Assembly: GCA_050949905.1 (NCBI GenBank)
Contig: JBMNGP010000019.1
Location: 38,840 to 102,839, forward strand
DNA: 64,000 nucleotides
Source of the DNA: DUML01 sp050949905
Lineage (GTDB): Bacteria > Bacillota > Desulfitobacteriia > Desulfitobacteriales > Syntrophobotulaceae
Direction of reading: 5' to 3'
Under the pieces are notes generated by a model, which saw nothing but the letters and a program-made list of their open reading frames with translations, did not search any database and was not told the DNA's origin. A program made the translations under genes and the position numbers. This document shows positions 1 to 8,374 of this stretch, in pieces (position 1 is the first letter of the stretch; each line of letters starts with the position of its first letter).

Positions 1-1151
1 CGGATAGCAAAACGCAGGCCTTCTTCCATAGCGATTGGGGTAATCAGTTCGCAGGAAATAGTGACTCTGTCGCCAGGCATACACATTTCTACGCCTTCCG
101 GAAGTTGAATAACACCGGTAACGTCAGTTGTCCGGAAATAGAACTGGGGACGGTAATTATTGAAGAACGGGGTATGGCGGCCACCTTCTTCTTTACTTAA
201 GACATAAATCTCACCGGTAAATTTAGTATGTGGTTTGATGCTGCCGGGCTTGGCCAAGACTTGTCCGCGCTCGATTTCTTTACGCTCAACACCACGGAGG
301 AGAGCACCGATATTGTCACCGGCTTCAGCCTGATCGAGAAGTTTACGGAACATCTCTACACCGGTGCAAACAGTTTTACGGGGTTTTTCCTGAAGACCAA
401 CAATCTCCAGTTCATCACCGACTTTAACAGTACCGCGCTCTACACGACCGGTAGCTACAGTACCACGTCCGGTAATGGTGAAAACGTCTTCCACAGGCAT
501 TAAGAACGGTTTGTCTTTCGGACGTTCCGGTTGAGGAACATAGCTGTCAACAGCATCCATCAGATTCCAGATCTTGCCGCACCATTCGCATTCTCTTGTT
601 CCACAGCCGCACTCTAAAGCTTTAAGGCCGGAACCGGGAATAACAGGGATATCATCACCTGGGAAATCATATTCACTTAAGAGTTCGCGTACTTCCATTT
701 CAACAAGTTCGAGAAGTTCAGGATCATCAACCATATCAACTTTATTAAGCCAGACTACAATGTAGGGAACACCAACCTGACGAGCTAAGAGGATATGCTC
801 ACGAGTCTGAGGCATCGGGCCGTCAGCAGCGGATACAACAAGAATTGCACCGTCCATCTGGGCAGCACCGGTAATCATGTTCTTAACATAGTCGGCGTGG
901 CCAGGGCAGTCAACGTGGGCATAGTGACGGTTTTCAGTCTCATACTCAACGTGAGAAGTGGAAATGGTAATTCCACGTTCGCGCTCTTCCGGCGCTTTGT
1001 CAATTTGTTCAAATGCAGTGGCGACTGCTCCACCTGTCTTGGATAAGCAATGAGTAATTGCTGCAGTAGTAGTGGTTTTGCCGTGGTCAACGTGGCCGAT
1101 GGTGCCAACATTAACGTGAGGTTTTGTACGCTCAAACTTTTGTTTAGCCAT
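1..1151 (-). CDS. tuf: Elongation factor Tu (3' end cut by window edge)
   Basis: GTPase that carries aminoacyl-tRNA to the ribosomal A site. The reading frame starts at an ATG (1149-1151) behind an AAGGAGTG site and runs off the left edge at ...LRFAIR, about 20 residues before the usual end. The G1 motif GHVDHGKT, DCPGHAD and NKVDM of the GTPase domain are all present. At about residues 181-191 there is an insert with four cysteines (CGCGTRECEWC), which could bind a metal; I know similar inserts from Peptococcaceae-type Clostridia. It is the last gene visible of the str operon, 56 bases after fusA. Confidence 0.97.
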   Translation of the reverse strand, partial: MAKQKFERTKPHVNVGTIGHVDHGKTTTTAAITHCLSKTGGAVATAFEQIDKAPEERERGITISTSHVEYETENRHYAHVDCPGHADYVKNMITGAAQMDGAILVVSAADGPMPQTREHILLARQVGVPYIVVWLNKVDMVDDPELLELVEMEVRELLSEYDFPGDDIPVIPGSGLKALECGCGTRECEWCGKIWNLMDAVDSYVPQPERPKDKPFLMPVEDVFTITGRGTVATGRVERGTVKVGDELEIVGLQEKPRKTVCTGVEMFRKLLDQAEAGDNIGALLRGVERKEIERGQVLAKPGSIKPHTKFTGEIYVLSKEEGGRHTPFFNNYRPQFYFRTTDVTGVIQLPEGVEMCMPGDRVTISCELITPIAMEEGLRFAI

Positions 1152-1207
1152 CTTGGATTTTCACTCCTTAATAAATAAATATAAATTTTTAATATTTTTA
1201 ATTTATA

Positions 1208-3286
1208 TTAAGCCCCTTGCCTTTTGGAAATTATCCCTTCGGCAATATTTTTGGGAACTTCTTCGTAATGATCAAACTGCATGATATAGACTCCCCGGCC
1301 CTGAGTGCGCGAGCGCAGATCCGTTGCATAACCAAACATCTCTGCAAGCGGTACATAGGAGCGAATAATCTGGGCTCCGGAACGCGCTTCCATTCCTTCG
1401 ATTCTCCCTCGTCTGGAATTCAGATCCCCTATGACATCACCCATATATTCTTCCGGAACCGTTACCTCAACCTTCATGATAGGTTCCAGAATAACCGGAT
1501 TTGCTTTAGCCGCCCCGGCTTTAAAGGCCATCGAACCCGCAACTTTAAAAGCCATTTCAGAAGAGTCAACATCATGGTAAGATCCGTCGTAAACCGTAGC
1601 TTTAATGTCTAAGACCTGATACCCGGCCAAAATACCGTTTTGCATGGCTTCTTCGATACCGGCCTGGATTGGTGCGATATATTCTTTAGGAATAACGCCC
1701 CCAACAATCTTGCTTTCAAAGATAAAGCCTGATCCTTGTTCCAAAGGCTCGAGTTCGATCCAACAGTGTCCATACTGACCGCGCCCACCGGACTGGCGAA
1801 CAAACTTACCTTCAGTCTTAACAGCCTTCCGGATAGTTTCTTTATAGGAAACCTGCGGGCGTCCGACATTGCAGTCAACTTTAAACTCTCTTTGCAAGCG
1901 GTCAACAATAACTTCCAAATGAAGTTCGCCCATTCCGGCGATGATCGTCTGTCCTGTCTCCTCGTCGGTATAGGTTTTAAAGGTCGGGTCTTCCTCGGAG
2001 AGTTTGGCCAGAGCGCCTCCCAGCTTATCCTGGTCTGCTTTGGTCTTAGGTTCAATGGAGATATCAATAACCGGTTCAGGAAAGACCATGGATTCCAGAA
2101 TGATTTTCGCCTTCTCGTCGCACAGTGTATCTCCGGTACTGACATCCTTAATACCTACGGCAGCTCCAATGTCACCTGCACGAATTTCCTCGACGTCTTC
2201 CCGGTGATTAGCATGCATCCGGAGAATTCTGCCGATCCTCTCTTTTTTGCCTTTGGTGGAGTTTAAGATATAAGACCCAGCTTTTAAGGTTCCGGAATAA
2301 ACTCGGAAAAAAGTAAGCTTCCCAACATAGGGATCAGACATAATCTTAAAGGCCAAGGCGGCAAAAGGCTCTTGATCGTCGGAATGGCGGACGCTTTCTT
2401 TACCGGTGTCGGGATCTGTTCCTTCAATCGGCGGGACATCCAAGGGAGAGGGCAAATAATCCACTACTGCATCCAGGAGTGGCTGGACACCCTTGTTCTT
2501 GAAGGATGATCCACAAAGAACCGGAATGAATTTTAAGCCGATAGTTCCTTTGCGAATGGCAGTTTTAATTTCCTGCTCGGAAATCTCTTCGCCTTCCAGA
2601 TATTTCATCATCAGTTCTTCGTCCACTTCCGCTACGGCTTCCAGAAGCTTCTCCCGGTACTCCTGGGCTTGGGTGAGCATGTCTTCCGGGATATTAGCCA
2701 GTTCACTGGCTGTCCCCAGATCATCCGTATAAATAATAGCTTTCATGGTAATCAAATCCACGATTCCCTTGAACTTCTCTTCTGTACCGATCGGCAGCTG
2801 AACAGGAACAGGGTTCGCCCCCAAGCGCCCAGCAATCATAGAGACACCTCGGAAAAAGTCTGCCCCCACTCTGTCCATCTTATTAATATAAGCAATACGC
2901 GGTACTCCATATTTGTCAGCCTGCCGCCATACAGTCTCGGACTGAGGCTCAACACCTCCCACCGAACAAAATACAGCAACAGCGCCGTCCAGGACTCTCA
3001 GAGAGCGTTCTACTTCCACAGTGAAATCAACGTGCCCGGGTGTATCAATGACGTTGATGTTATGGCCTTTCCATTGACAGGTAGTAGCAGCAGAAGTAAT
3101 GGTAATCCCCCGCTCCTGCTCTTGAACCATCCAGTCCATAGTAGCCGCTCCGTCATGTGTCTCACCTATTTTATGCACACGTCCGGTATAAAACAAGATG
3201 CGTTCTGTGGTTGTGGTTTTACCGGCATCAATATGAGCCATGATACCGATATTCCGGGTATTCTCTAAGAAAACTTGCCTTGCCAC
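1208..3286 (-). CDS. fusA: Elongation factor G
   Basis: Translocation GTPase, 692 residues, the usual length. The start is GTG (3284-3286), about ten bases behind AGAAAGGCTG, and the N-terminus MARQVFLENTRNIGIMAH is standard for the family. GTPase motifs AHIDAGKTTTTERIL, DTPGHVDF and NKMDRVGADF are intact, followed by domains II-V and the C-terminal RSRTQGRGVY segment. It lies between rpsG and tuf in the classical str order, all on the minus strand, so it is very likely co-transcribed with them. Confidence 0.98.
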   Translation of the reverse strand: MARQVFLENTRNIGIMAHIDAGKTTTTERILFYTGRVHKIGETHDGAATMDWMVQEQERGITITSAATTCQWKGHNINVIDTPGHVDFTVEVERSLRVLDGAVAVFCSVGGVEPQSETVWRQADKYGVPRIAYINKMDRVGADFFRGVSMIAGRLGANPVPVQLPIGTEEKFKGIVDLITMKAIIYTDDLGTASELANIPEDMLTQAQEYREKLLEAVAEVDEELMMKYLEGEEISEQEIKTAIRKGTIGLKFIPVLCGSSFKNKGVQPLLDAVVDYLPSPLDVPPIEGTDPDTGKESVRHSDDQEPFAALAFKIMSDPYVGKLTFFRVYSGTLKAGSYILNSTKGKKERIGRILRMHANHREDVEEIRAGDIGAAVGIKDVSTGDTLCDEKAKIILESMVFPEPVIDISIEPKTKADQDKLGGALAKLSEEDPTFKTYTDEETGQTIIAGMGELHLEVIVDRLQREFKVDCNVGRPQVSYKETIRKAVKTEGKFVRQSGGRGQYGHCWIELEPLEQGSGFIFESKIVGGVIPKEYIAPIQAGIEEAMQNGILAGYQVLDIKATVYDGSYHDVDSSEMAFKVAGSMAFKAGAAKANPVILEPIMKVEVTVPEEYMGDVIGDLNSRRGRIEGMEARSGAQIIRSYVPLAEMFGYATDLRSRTQGRGVYIMQFDHYEEVPKNIAEGIISKRQGA

Positions 3287-3354
3287 TTATTATCAGCCTT
3301 TCTTCTAAGCAAAGTAAAAAACAATTAGCTGCTCTAACATAGATTTGTCTCTTC

Positions 3355-3825
3355 TTACCAGCGGTAATGCGCAAAAGCCTTATTGGCTTCCGCCATTTTG
3401 TGGGTGTCTTCTTTTTTCTTAAAGGAGCCCCCTGTACTATTGGCGGCATCCATTATCTCGCCTGCCAGCCTTTCCTTCATAGTCTTTTCGCCGCGTTTAC
3501 GGGCATATTCTACCAGCCAACGCAACCCCAGAGTCAGCCTGCGGTCAGCACGTACTTCAATAGGTACTTGATAGTTGGCACCACCGACCCGGCGAGCCTT
3601 AACTTCCAAAACAGGCATAACATTTTTGAGTGCCGCTTCGAAAACTTCTATCGGATCTTTACCGGTCTTCTCTTTAATAAGAGCAAAGGCTCCATAGCAG
3701 TTAGCTTCGGCAACCCCTTTTTTGCCATCCAGCATAATCTGGTTAATAAACTTGGTGACAACCTTATTATTATAGATCGGATCCGGTAAAATCTCTCTTT
3801 TGGCAATATATCCTTTCCTCGGCAA
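3355..3825 (-). CDS. rpsG: 30S ribosomal protein S7
   Basis: Primary 16S rRNA binding protein of the small-subunit head, 156 residues. The frame opens with TTG (3823-3825) eight bases after AAAGGGGGAA; no better ATG exists and MPRKGYIAKREILPDP is the expected N-terminus, so a TTG start is chosen. The RRVGGANYQVP and RRLTLGLRWLVEYAR signatures are present. It sits between rpsL and fusA, as in other bacteria. Confidence 0.97.
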   Translation of the reverse strand: MPRKGYIAKREILPDPIYNNKVVTKFINQIMLDGKKGVAEANCYGAFALIKEKTGKDPIEVFEAALKNVMPVLEVKARRVGGANYQVPIEVRADRRLTLGLRWLVEYARKRGEKTMKERLAGEIMDAANSTGGSFKKKEDTHKMAEANKAFAHYRW

Positions 3826-3901
3826 TTCTGTTCCCCCTTTCTTTGCATAATTTATTCTTCTATTTCAGGGACTTAGGAAAAATTTCTGGTTATACTAATT
3901 A

Positions 3902-4321
3902 TTACTTCTTTTTAGGCCTTTTAGTCCCGTATTTGGAACGAGCCTGATTTCTGTTTTGAACACCGCTTGTATCTAAGGCTCCGCGAACAATGTGGTAACG
4001 TACACCTGGAATATCCTTAACACGGCCTCCACGCACAAGTACTACGGAGTGCTCCTGGAGGTTATGGCCGATTCCAGGAATATAAGTTGTTATTTCAATA
4101 CCATTGGTCAGACGGACACGAGCCACCTTCCTCAGCGCGGAGTTAGGCTTTTTAGGGGTTGTAGTATAAACCCTTGTACATACCCCCCTCTTCTGAGGAG
4201 AACCACCGGAAGGAAAATCTTTACGTTTAAGAGCATTTCGTCCCCACTGCAAAGCAGGAGCGGTTGACTTATAAACAACCTTTTCTCTTCCTTTGCGAAT
4301 CAGTTGATGAATTGTCGGCAT
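3902..4321 (-). CDS. rpsL: 30S ribosomal protein S12
   Basis: Decoding-centre protein, 139 residues. The ATG at 4319-4321 follows GGAAAGGAGGTGCAGCT. The conserved TTPKKPNSALRKVARVRL block keeps the lysines where streptomycin-resistance substitutions usually fall, so the sequence predicts the sensitive form. PGIGHNLQEHSVVLVRGGRVKDIPGVRYHIVRG is also standard. It is the first ribosomal protein gene of the str group after the L7Ae-like gene. Confidence 0.98.
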   Translation of the reverse strand: MPTIHQLIRKGREKVVYKSTAPALQWGRNALKRKDFPSGGSPQKRGVCTRVYTTTPKKPNSALRKVARVRLTNGIEITTYIPGIGHNLQEHSVVLVRGGRVKDIPGVRYHIVRGALDTSGVQNRNQARSKYGTKRPKKK

Positions 4322-4411
4322 AGCTGCACCTCCTTTCCTCTATCAGTATATCGAAAAAACTCTGTTGAGGCCAAAACTTAAAGCCCAAGTCAGAGAAAAA
4401 CTTAAAGCAAA

Positions 4412-4663
4412 CTACTTTTCCAAAATGGCTGCAACTGCTGCCCCGACTTTAATGCCGCAAGCTTTACCCAGCTCAGACATGCTGGCGACTTCTTGTACAT
4501 GAACCTGTCGAGCCTTGCACATTTCAACAATTGGCTTTAAAATCCGGCTGTCGGCGTCCTTGGCTATATAGACTTTGCTTACTTTACCATTTTCTAAAGC
4601 CCGGCTGGTTTGCTTAATCCCGATAACCTTATTTTGTGTGTTTTTCAAAGATTCATCAAGCAT
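4412..4663 (-). CDS. rplGB: L7Ae-family K-turn-binding ribosomal protein
   Basis: Small L7Ae/YbxF-type protein between rpoC and rpsL, the position it has in Bacillus; the family binds kink-turn RNA. The open frame can be extended eight codons to an ATG at 4687. However, GGAGGAGG lies inside those codons, about 11 bases before the next ATG (4661-4663), which gives an 83-residue protein close to the 82 residues of B. subtilis RplGB. I therefore use the inner start. The C-terminal ACGIKVGAAVAAIL matches the family signature. It is probably in one transcript with rpsL. Confidence 0.9.
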   Translation of the reverse strand: MLDESLKNTQNKVIGIKQTSRALENGKVSKVYIAKDADSRILKPIVEMCKARQVHVQEVASMSELGKACGIKVGAAVAAILEK

Positions 4664-4747
4664 TTTTAAAATGCTTTCCTCCTCCATTTTCTTTCAGCTT
4701 GAAATCAGACTACACTATTTTAGCAGTAGGGTTTTTTTATGTCAAGC

Positions 4748-4860
4748 TAAGTTTTAAGCTCTGCCGAGCTTAAAACTTAGCCGCTCCCGTGAAGACCGTT
4801 TAAGGTCTTCACGCATCCATGGCACCGCGGCATTAGCGAAAAGCATGCTTTTCGCCATGG
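4748..4860. repeat. Three stacked palindromes between rpoC and the L7Ae-like gene
   Basis: Three inverted repeats in 113 bases. 4748-4761 pairs with 4766-4779 (14 bp, loop TGCC). 4788-4797 pairs with 4804-4813 (10 bp, loop GTTTAA). 4836-4855 is a perfect 20-bp palindrome, itself enclosed by CCATGGC (4817-4823) and GCCATGG (4854-4860). They lie just downstream of the rpoC stop. None has a long T-run on the minus strand, so processing or mRNA stabilisation is as likely as termination; a REP-like mobile palindrome is also possible. Confidence 0.8.
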
Positions 4861-4875
4861 CCGTCAGCGCCACGC

Positions 4876-7800
4876 CTAAACGCCCTCCGGCACACTCTCC
4901 GGCAAATTATCCGCAGCAGTTTTCTCAACCACCCGCAGATTCCGGTACTTAGACATCCCCGTGCCGGCCGGAATAAGCTTGCCGATAATGACATTTTCTT
5001 TAAGGCCAATGAGCGGATCTACCTTTCCTTTAATAGCGGCTTCCGTCAACACTCTGGTTGTCTCTTGGAAGGAAGCGGCCGAGAGGAAAGAATCAGTTGC
5101 TAAGGATGCCTTGGTGATCCCTAAGAGAACGGGACGATAGGTTGCAGGCTGGCCGCCTTCTTGCAAGACTCTGTTATTCTCTTCTTCAAACTCAAAAACA
5201 TCAATCAGACCGCCTGGCAGGAGGCCGGTATCCCCGGCATCTTCAACCTTGACTTTTCTGAGCATTTGTCTAACCATAACTTCAATATGCTTATCATTAA
5301 TATCTACCCCTTGGAGACGGTAAACACGCTGCACCTCACCCAAAAGATAAACCTGCACACCGGTTAGGCCCTTAATTTTTAAAGTATCATGCGGGTTAAC
5401 GCTTCCCTCGGTCAGCTCATCCCCAGGCGAAATGACCTGGCCGTCCCGAACCCGCAGGCGTGAACCATAAGGAACAGTATAGGATTCGCTTTCTCCGCTT
5501 TCATTCATAACCTCGATTTCCTTACGGCCTTTTACTTCTTTAACGGTGACTGTCCCGCCAATTTCTGAAATAATGGCCTGACCTTTAGGCTTGCGGGCTT
5601 CAAATAATTCTTCGACCCTGGGCAAACCTTGGGTAATATCATCTCCGGCTACCCCACCGGTATGGAAAGTACGCATGGTAAGCTGAGTACCGGGTTCGCC
5701 GATGGATTGGGCAGCAATAATTCCGACTGCCTCACCTATTTCTACCTGGTGCCCTGTCGCCAAATTGCGCCCGTAACACTTCTTGCAGACACCATAGCGA
5801 GTCTTACAGTTTAAGACGGAGCGAATCTCGATTTTATCGTAAAGATCTGCGATCACCTTTGCTTGTTCTTCGGTAATCTCATCATCAGGCGTAGCTAGGA
5901 TTTCTCCGGTTTCCGGATGTTTAATTTCTTTAACCGGAAAACGTCCTATCAAACGTTCTTCCAGTTTTTCAATCATTTCCGTACCTTCTTTGATATCTTC
6001 CACTACGATACCTGAATCTGTGCCGCAGTCTTCTTCCCTGACAATAACATCCTGGGAAACATCCACCAGCCGACGGGTAAGATACCCGGAGTCGGCAGTT
6101 CTTAAAGCTGTATCCGCCAAACCTTTGCGAGCTCCGTGGGAAGAGATGAAGTATTCCAAAACTGTCAAACCTTCCCGGAAGTTAGCCTTAATAGGAAGCT
6201 CGATAGTCCTGCCGGAGGGATCGGCCATCAGTCCCCTCATTCCGGCCAGCTGGCGAAGCTGCTGGACATTACCGCGGGCACCGGAGTTAGCCATCATATA
6301 GACCGGGTTAAACTTATCCAAAGATTCCATCAAAGCCTTGGTGACATTATCATTTGCTTTAGTCCAAATATCTATAACCAAGGACTTGCGTTCTTCATCG
6401 GTGATAAGCCCCCGCCGGTATTGCAGTTCAGTTTTCGTAACGTTACCATCGGCCTCAGCCAGAATAGTTTTCTTAGCTTCGGGTACCTGGATATCATTGA
6501 TCCCGACCGTAACCCCGGCTTGAGTGGAATACCTGAATCCAAGATTCTTAATTCCGTCTAAGAGGTCGGCAGTTTTTTCATAACCGCACCACCGGTAAGT
6601 CTTGGCTACGATCTTATCTAATGTCTTTTTGTTTATCATTTCGTTAATAAAGCCGACTTCTTCCGGAATAACCGTATTAAAGATCAGCCTGCCGGCAGTT
6701 GTCTCCATGAGTTTGCCATCTTTACGCACTTTTATAATAGCCTGCAGGTGGATAGCCTTAGAATTATACGCTAGGATAGCTTCATCCGCATCTTTGAATA
6801 CTTTGCCTTCGCCTAGAGCTCCCGGCCTTTCCATCGTCAAATAGTAACAGCCCAGAACCATATCTTTAGTCGGCGAAGCAACCGGACGCCCGTCTTTAGG
6901 GTTAAGAATGTTATGAGAGGAGAGCATTAAGAGCCGAGCTTCGGCTTGGGCTTCGGCTGAGAGGGGAACGTGCACAGCCATCTGGTCTCCGTCAAAGTCT
7001 GCATTATAAGCAGTACAGACCAACGGATGGATCTGCAGAGCCTTTCCTTCGACTAAAACAGGTTCAAAAGCTTGAATCCCCAGACGGTGCAGGGTTGGTG
7101 CCCTGTTTAAGAGAACGGGGTGCTCAGTAATGACCTTTTCCAATACATCCCAAACCTCGGGCCGAACCCTTTCCACCATCCTTTTAGCACTCTTAATATT
7201 GTGGGCGAAACCTTCATTGACCAGGTTCTTCATGACAAAAGGCTTAAAGAGTTCCAGCGCCATTTCCTTAGGCAAGCCGCATTGGGAAAGACTCAAAGTC
7301 GGCCCGACCACGATAACCGAACGACCGGAATAGTCCACCCTTTTCCCCAGAAGGTTCTGGCGGAATCTGCCTTGTTTGCCTTTCAGCATATCGCTTAAGG
7401 ATTTCAGCGGTCTGTTGCCCGGGCCTGTAACCGGACGCCCCCGCCGGCCGTTATCAATTAAAGCGTCTACTGCCTCCTGCAGCATCCTCTTTTCATTCCG
7501 GACAATAATATCCGGTGCTCCCAAATCAAGAAGCTTCTTCAAACGATTATTTCTATTAATAACCCTGCGGTAAAGGTCATTTAAGTCCGAAGTGGCAAAT
7601 CTGCCGCCGTCCAGCTGAACCATTGGCCTTAGTTCCGGCGGAATAACCGGGATAACATCGAGAATCATCCATTCCGGTTTATTGCCCGACTTCTTAAAAG
7701 CTTCCACAACTTCCAAACGGCGGATAGCCCGAATCTTGCGCTGACCCGATACTTCCTTCAGCTCGGCCCGCAGTTCGGCGTTGAGCTTTTCCAGGTCAAT

Positions 7801-8343
7801 CTCCATGAGCAATTTCTTAATGGCTTCAGCACCCATTTCAGCTTTAAAACCATTACCGTATTTCTCCCGTGCTTCCCGGTATTCCATCTCAGTCAGAAGT
7901 TGTTTTTTAAGCAAAGATGTTTCCCCGGGATCAACCACAATATAGGCTACAAAATAGAGAACCTTTTCCAGGGAACGCGGCGACATATCCAAAAGAAGCC
8001 CCATCCTGCTGGGAATACCCTTAAAATACCAGATATGGGAAACCGGAGCCGCTAATTCAATATGTCCCATTCTCTCCCGGCGAACCTTGGAGCGTGTAAC
8101 TTCAACCCCGCAGCGGTCACAAACAATTCCCTTATACCGAACTCTCTTATATTTTCCGCAATGGCACTCCCAGTCCCGGGTAGGGCCAAAAATTTTTTCA
8201 CAGAAAAGTCCTTCCCGCTCGGGCTTCAAAGTACGGTAATTGATGGTTTCAGGTTTTTTAACTTCCCCATGAGACCATTTGACAATCATCTCCGGAGAAG
8301 CCAAGCCGATACGCATTCTTTCAAAATTATTAACATCCAGCAC
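4876..8343 (-). CDS. rpoC: DNA-directed RNA polymerase subunit beta'
   Basis: Catalytic large subunit of RNA polymerase, about 1155 residues. The open frame can start at GTG 8361, but AAAGGAGAG lies just after that codon and eight bases before the GTG at 8341-8343. This gives the expected MLDVNNFERMRIGLASPE, so the inner GTG is chosen. The zinc-binding CHCGKYKRVRYKGIVCDRCG and the catalytic NADFDGDQMAVH motif are intact, as are the second cysteine cluster (CKTRYGVCKKCYG) and the trigger-loop region. rpoB ends 31 bases upstream. Confidence 0.98.
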   Translation of the reverse strand: MLDVNNFERMRIGLASPEMIVKWSHGEVKKPETINYRTLKPEREGLFCEKIFGPTRDWECHCGKYKRVRYKGIVCDRCGVEVTRSKVRRERMGHIELAAPVSHIWYFKGIPSRMGLLLDMSPRSLEKVLYFVAYIVVDPGETSLLKKQLLTEMEYREAREKYGNGFKAEMGAEAIKKLLMEIDLEKLNAELRAELKEVSGQRKIRAIRRLEVVEAFKKSGNKPEWMILDVIPVIPPELRPMVQLDGGRFATSDLNDLYRRVINRNNRLKKLLDLGAPDIIVRNEKRMLQEAVDALIDNGRRGRPVTGPGNRPLKSLSDMLKGKQGRFRQNLLGKRVDYSGRSVIVVGPTLSLSQCGLPKEMALELFKPFVMKNLVNEGFAHNIKSAKRMVERVRPEVWDVLEKVITEHPVLLNRAPTLHRLGIQAFEPVLVEGKALQIHPLVCTAYNADFDGDQMAVHVPLSAEAQAEARLLMLSSHNILNPKDGRPVASPTKDMVLGCYYLTMERPGALGEGKVFKDADEAILAYNSKAIHLQAIIKVRKDGKLMETTAGRLIFNTVIPEEVGFINEMINKKTLDKIVAKTYRWCGYEKTADLLDGIKNLGFRYSTQAGVTVGINDIQVPEAKKTILAEADGNVTKTELQYRRGLITDEERKSLVIDIWTKANDNVTKALMESLDKFNPVYMMANSGARGNVQQLRQLAGMRGLMADPSGRTIELPIKANFREGLTVLEYFISSHGARKGLADTALRTADSGYLTRRLVDVSQDVIVREEDCGTDSGIVVEDIKEGTEMIEKLEERLIGRFPVKEIKHPETGEILATPDDEITEEQAKVIADLYDKIEIRSVLNCKTRYGVCKKCYGRNLATGHQVEIGEAVGIIAAQSIGEPGTQLTMRTFHTGGVAGDDITQGLPRVEELFEARKPKGQAIISEIGGTVTVKEVKGRKEIEVMNESGESESYTVPYGSRLRVRDGQVISPGDELTEGSVNPHDTLKIKGLTGVQVYLLGEVQRVYRLQGVDINDKHIEVMVRQMLRKVKVEDAGDTGLLPGGLIDVFEFEEENNRVLQEGGQPATYRPVLLGITKASLATDSFLSAASFQETTRVLTEAAIKGKVDPLIGLKENVIIGKLIPAGTGMSKYRNLRVVEKTAADNLPESVPEGV

Positions 8344-8374
8344 GGTATTCTCTCCTTTCACCCATCAACATCTC

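Noticed and set aside
1208..3268. Plus-strand frames opposite fusA, rpoB, rpoC and the ribosomal genes
   Set aside because: Antisense shadows of highly conserved genes without ribosome sites.
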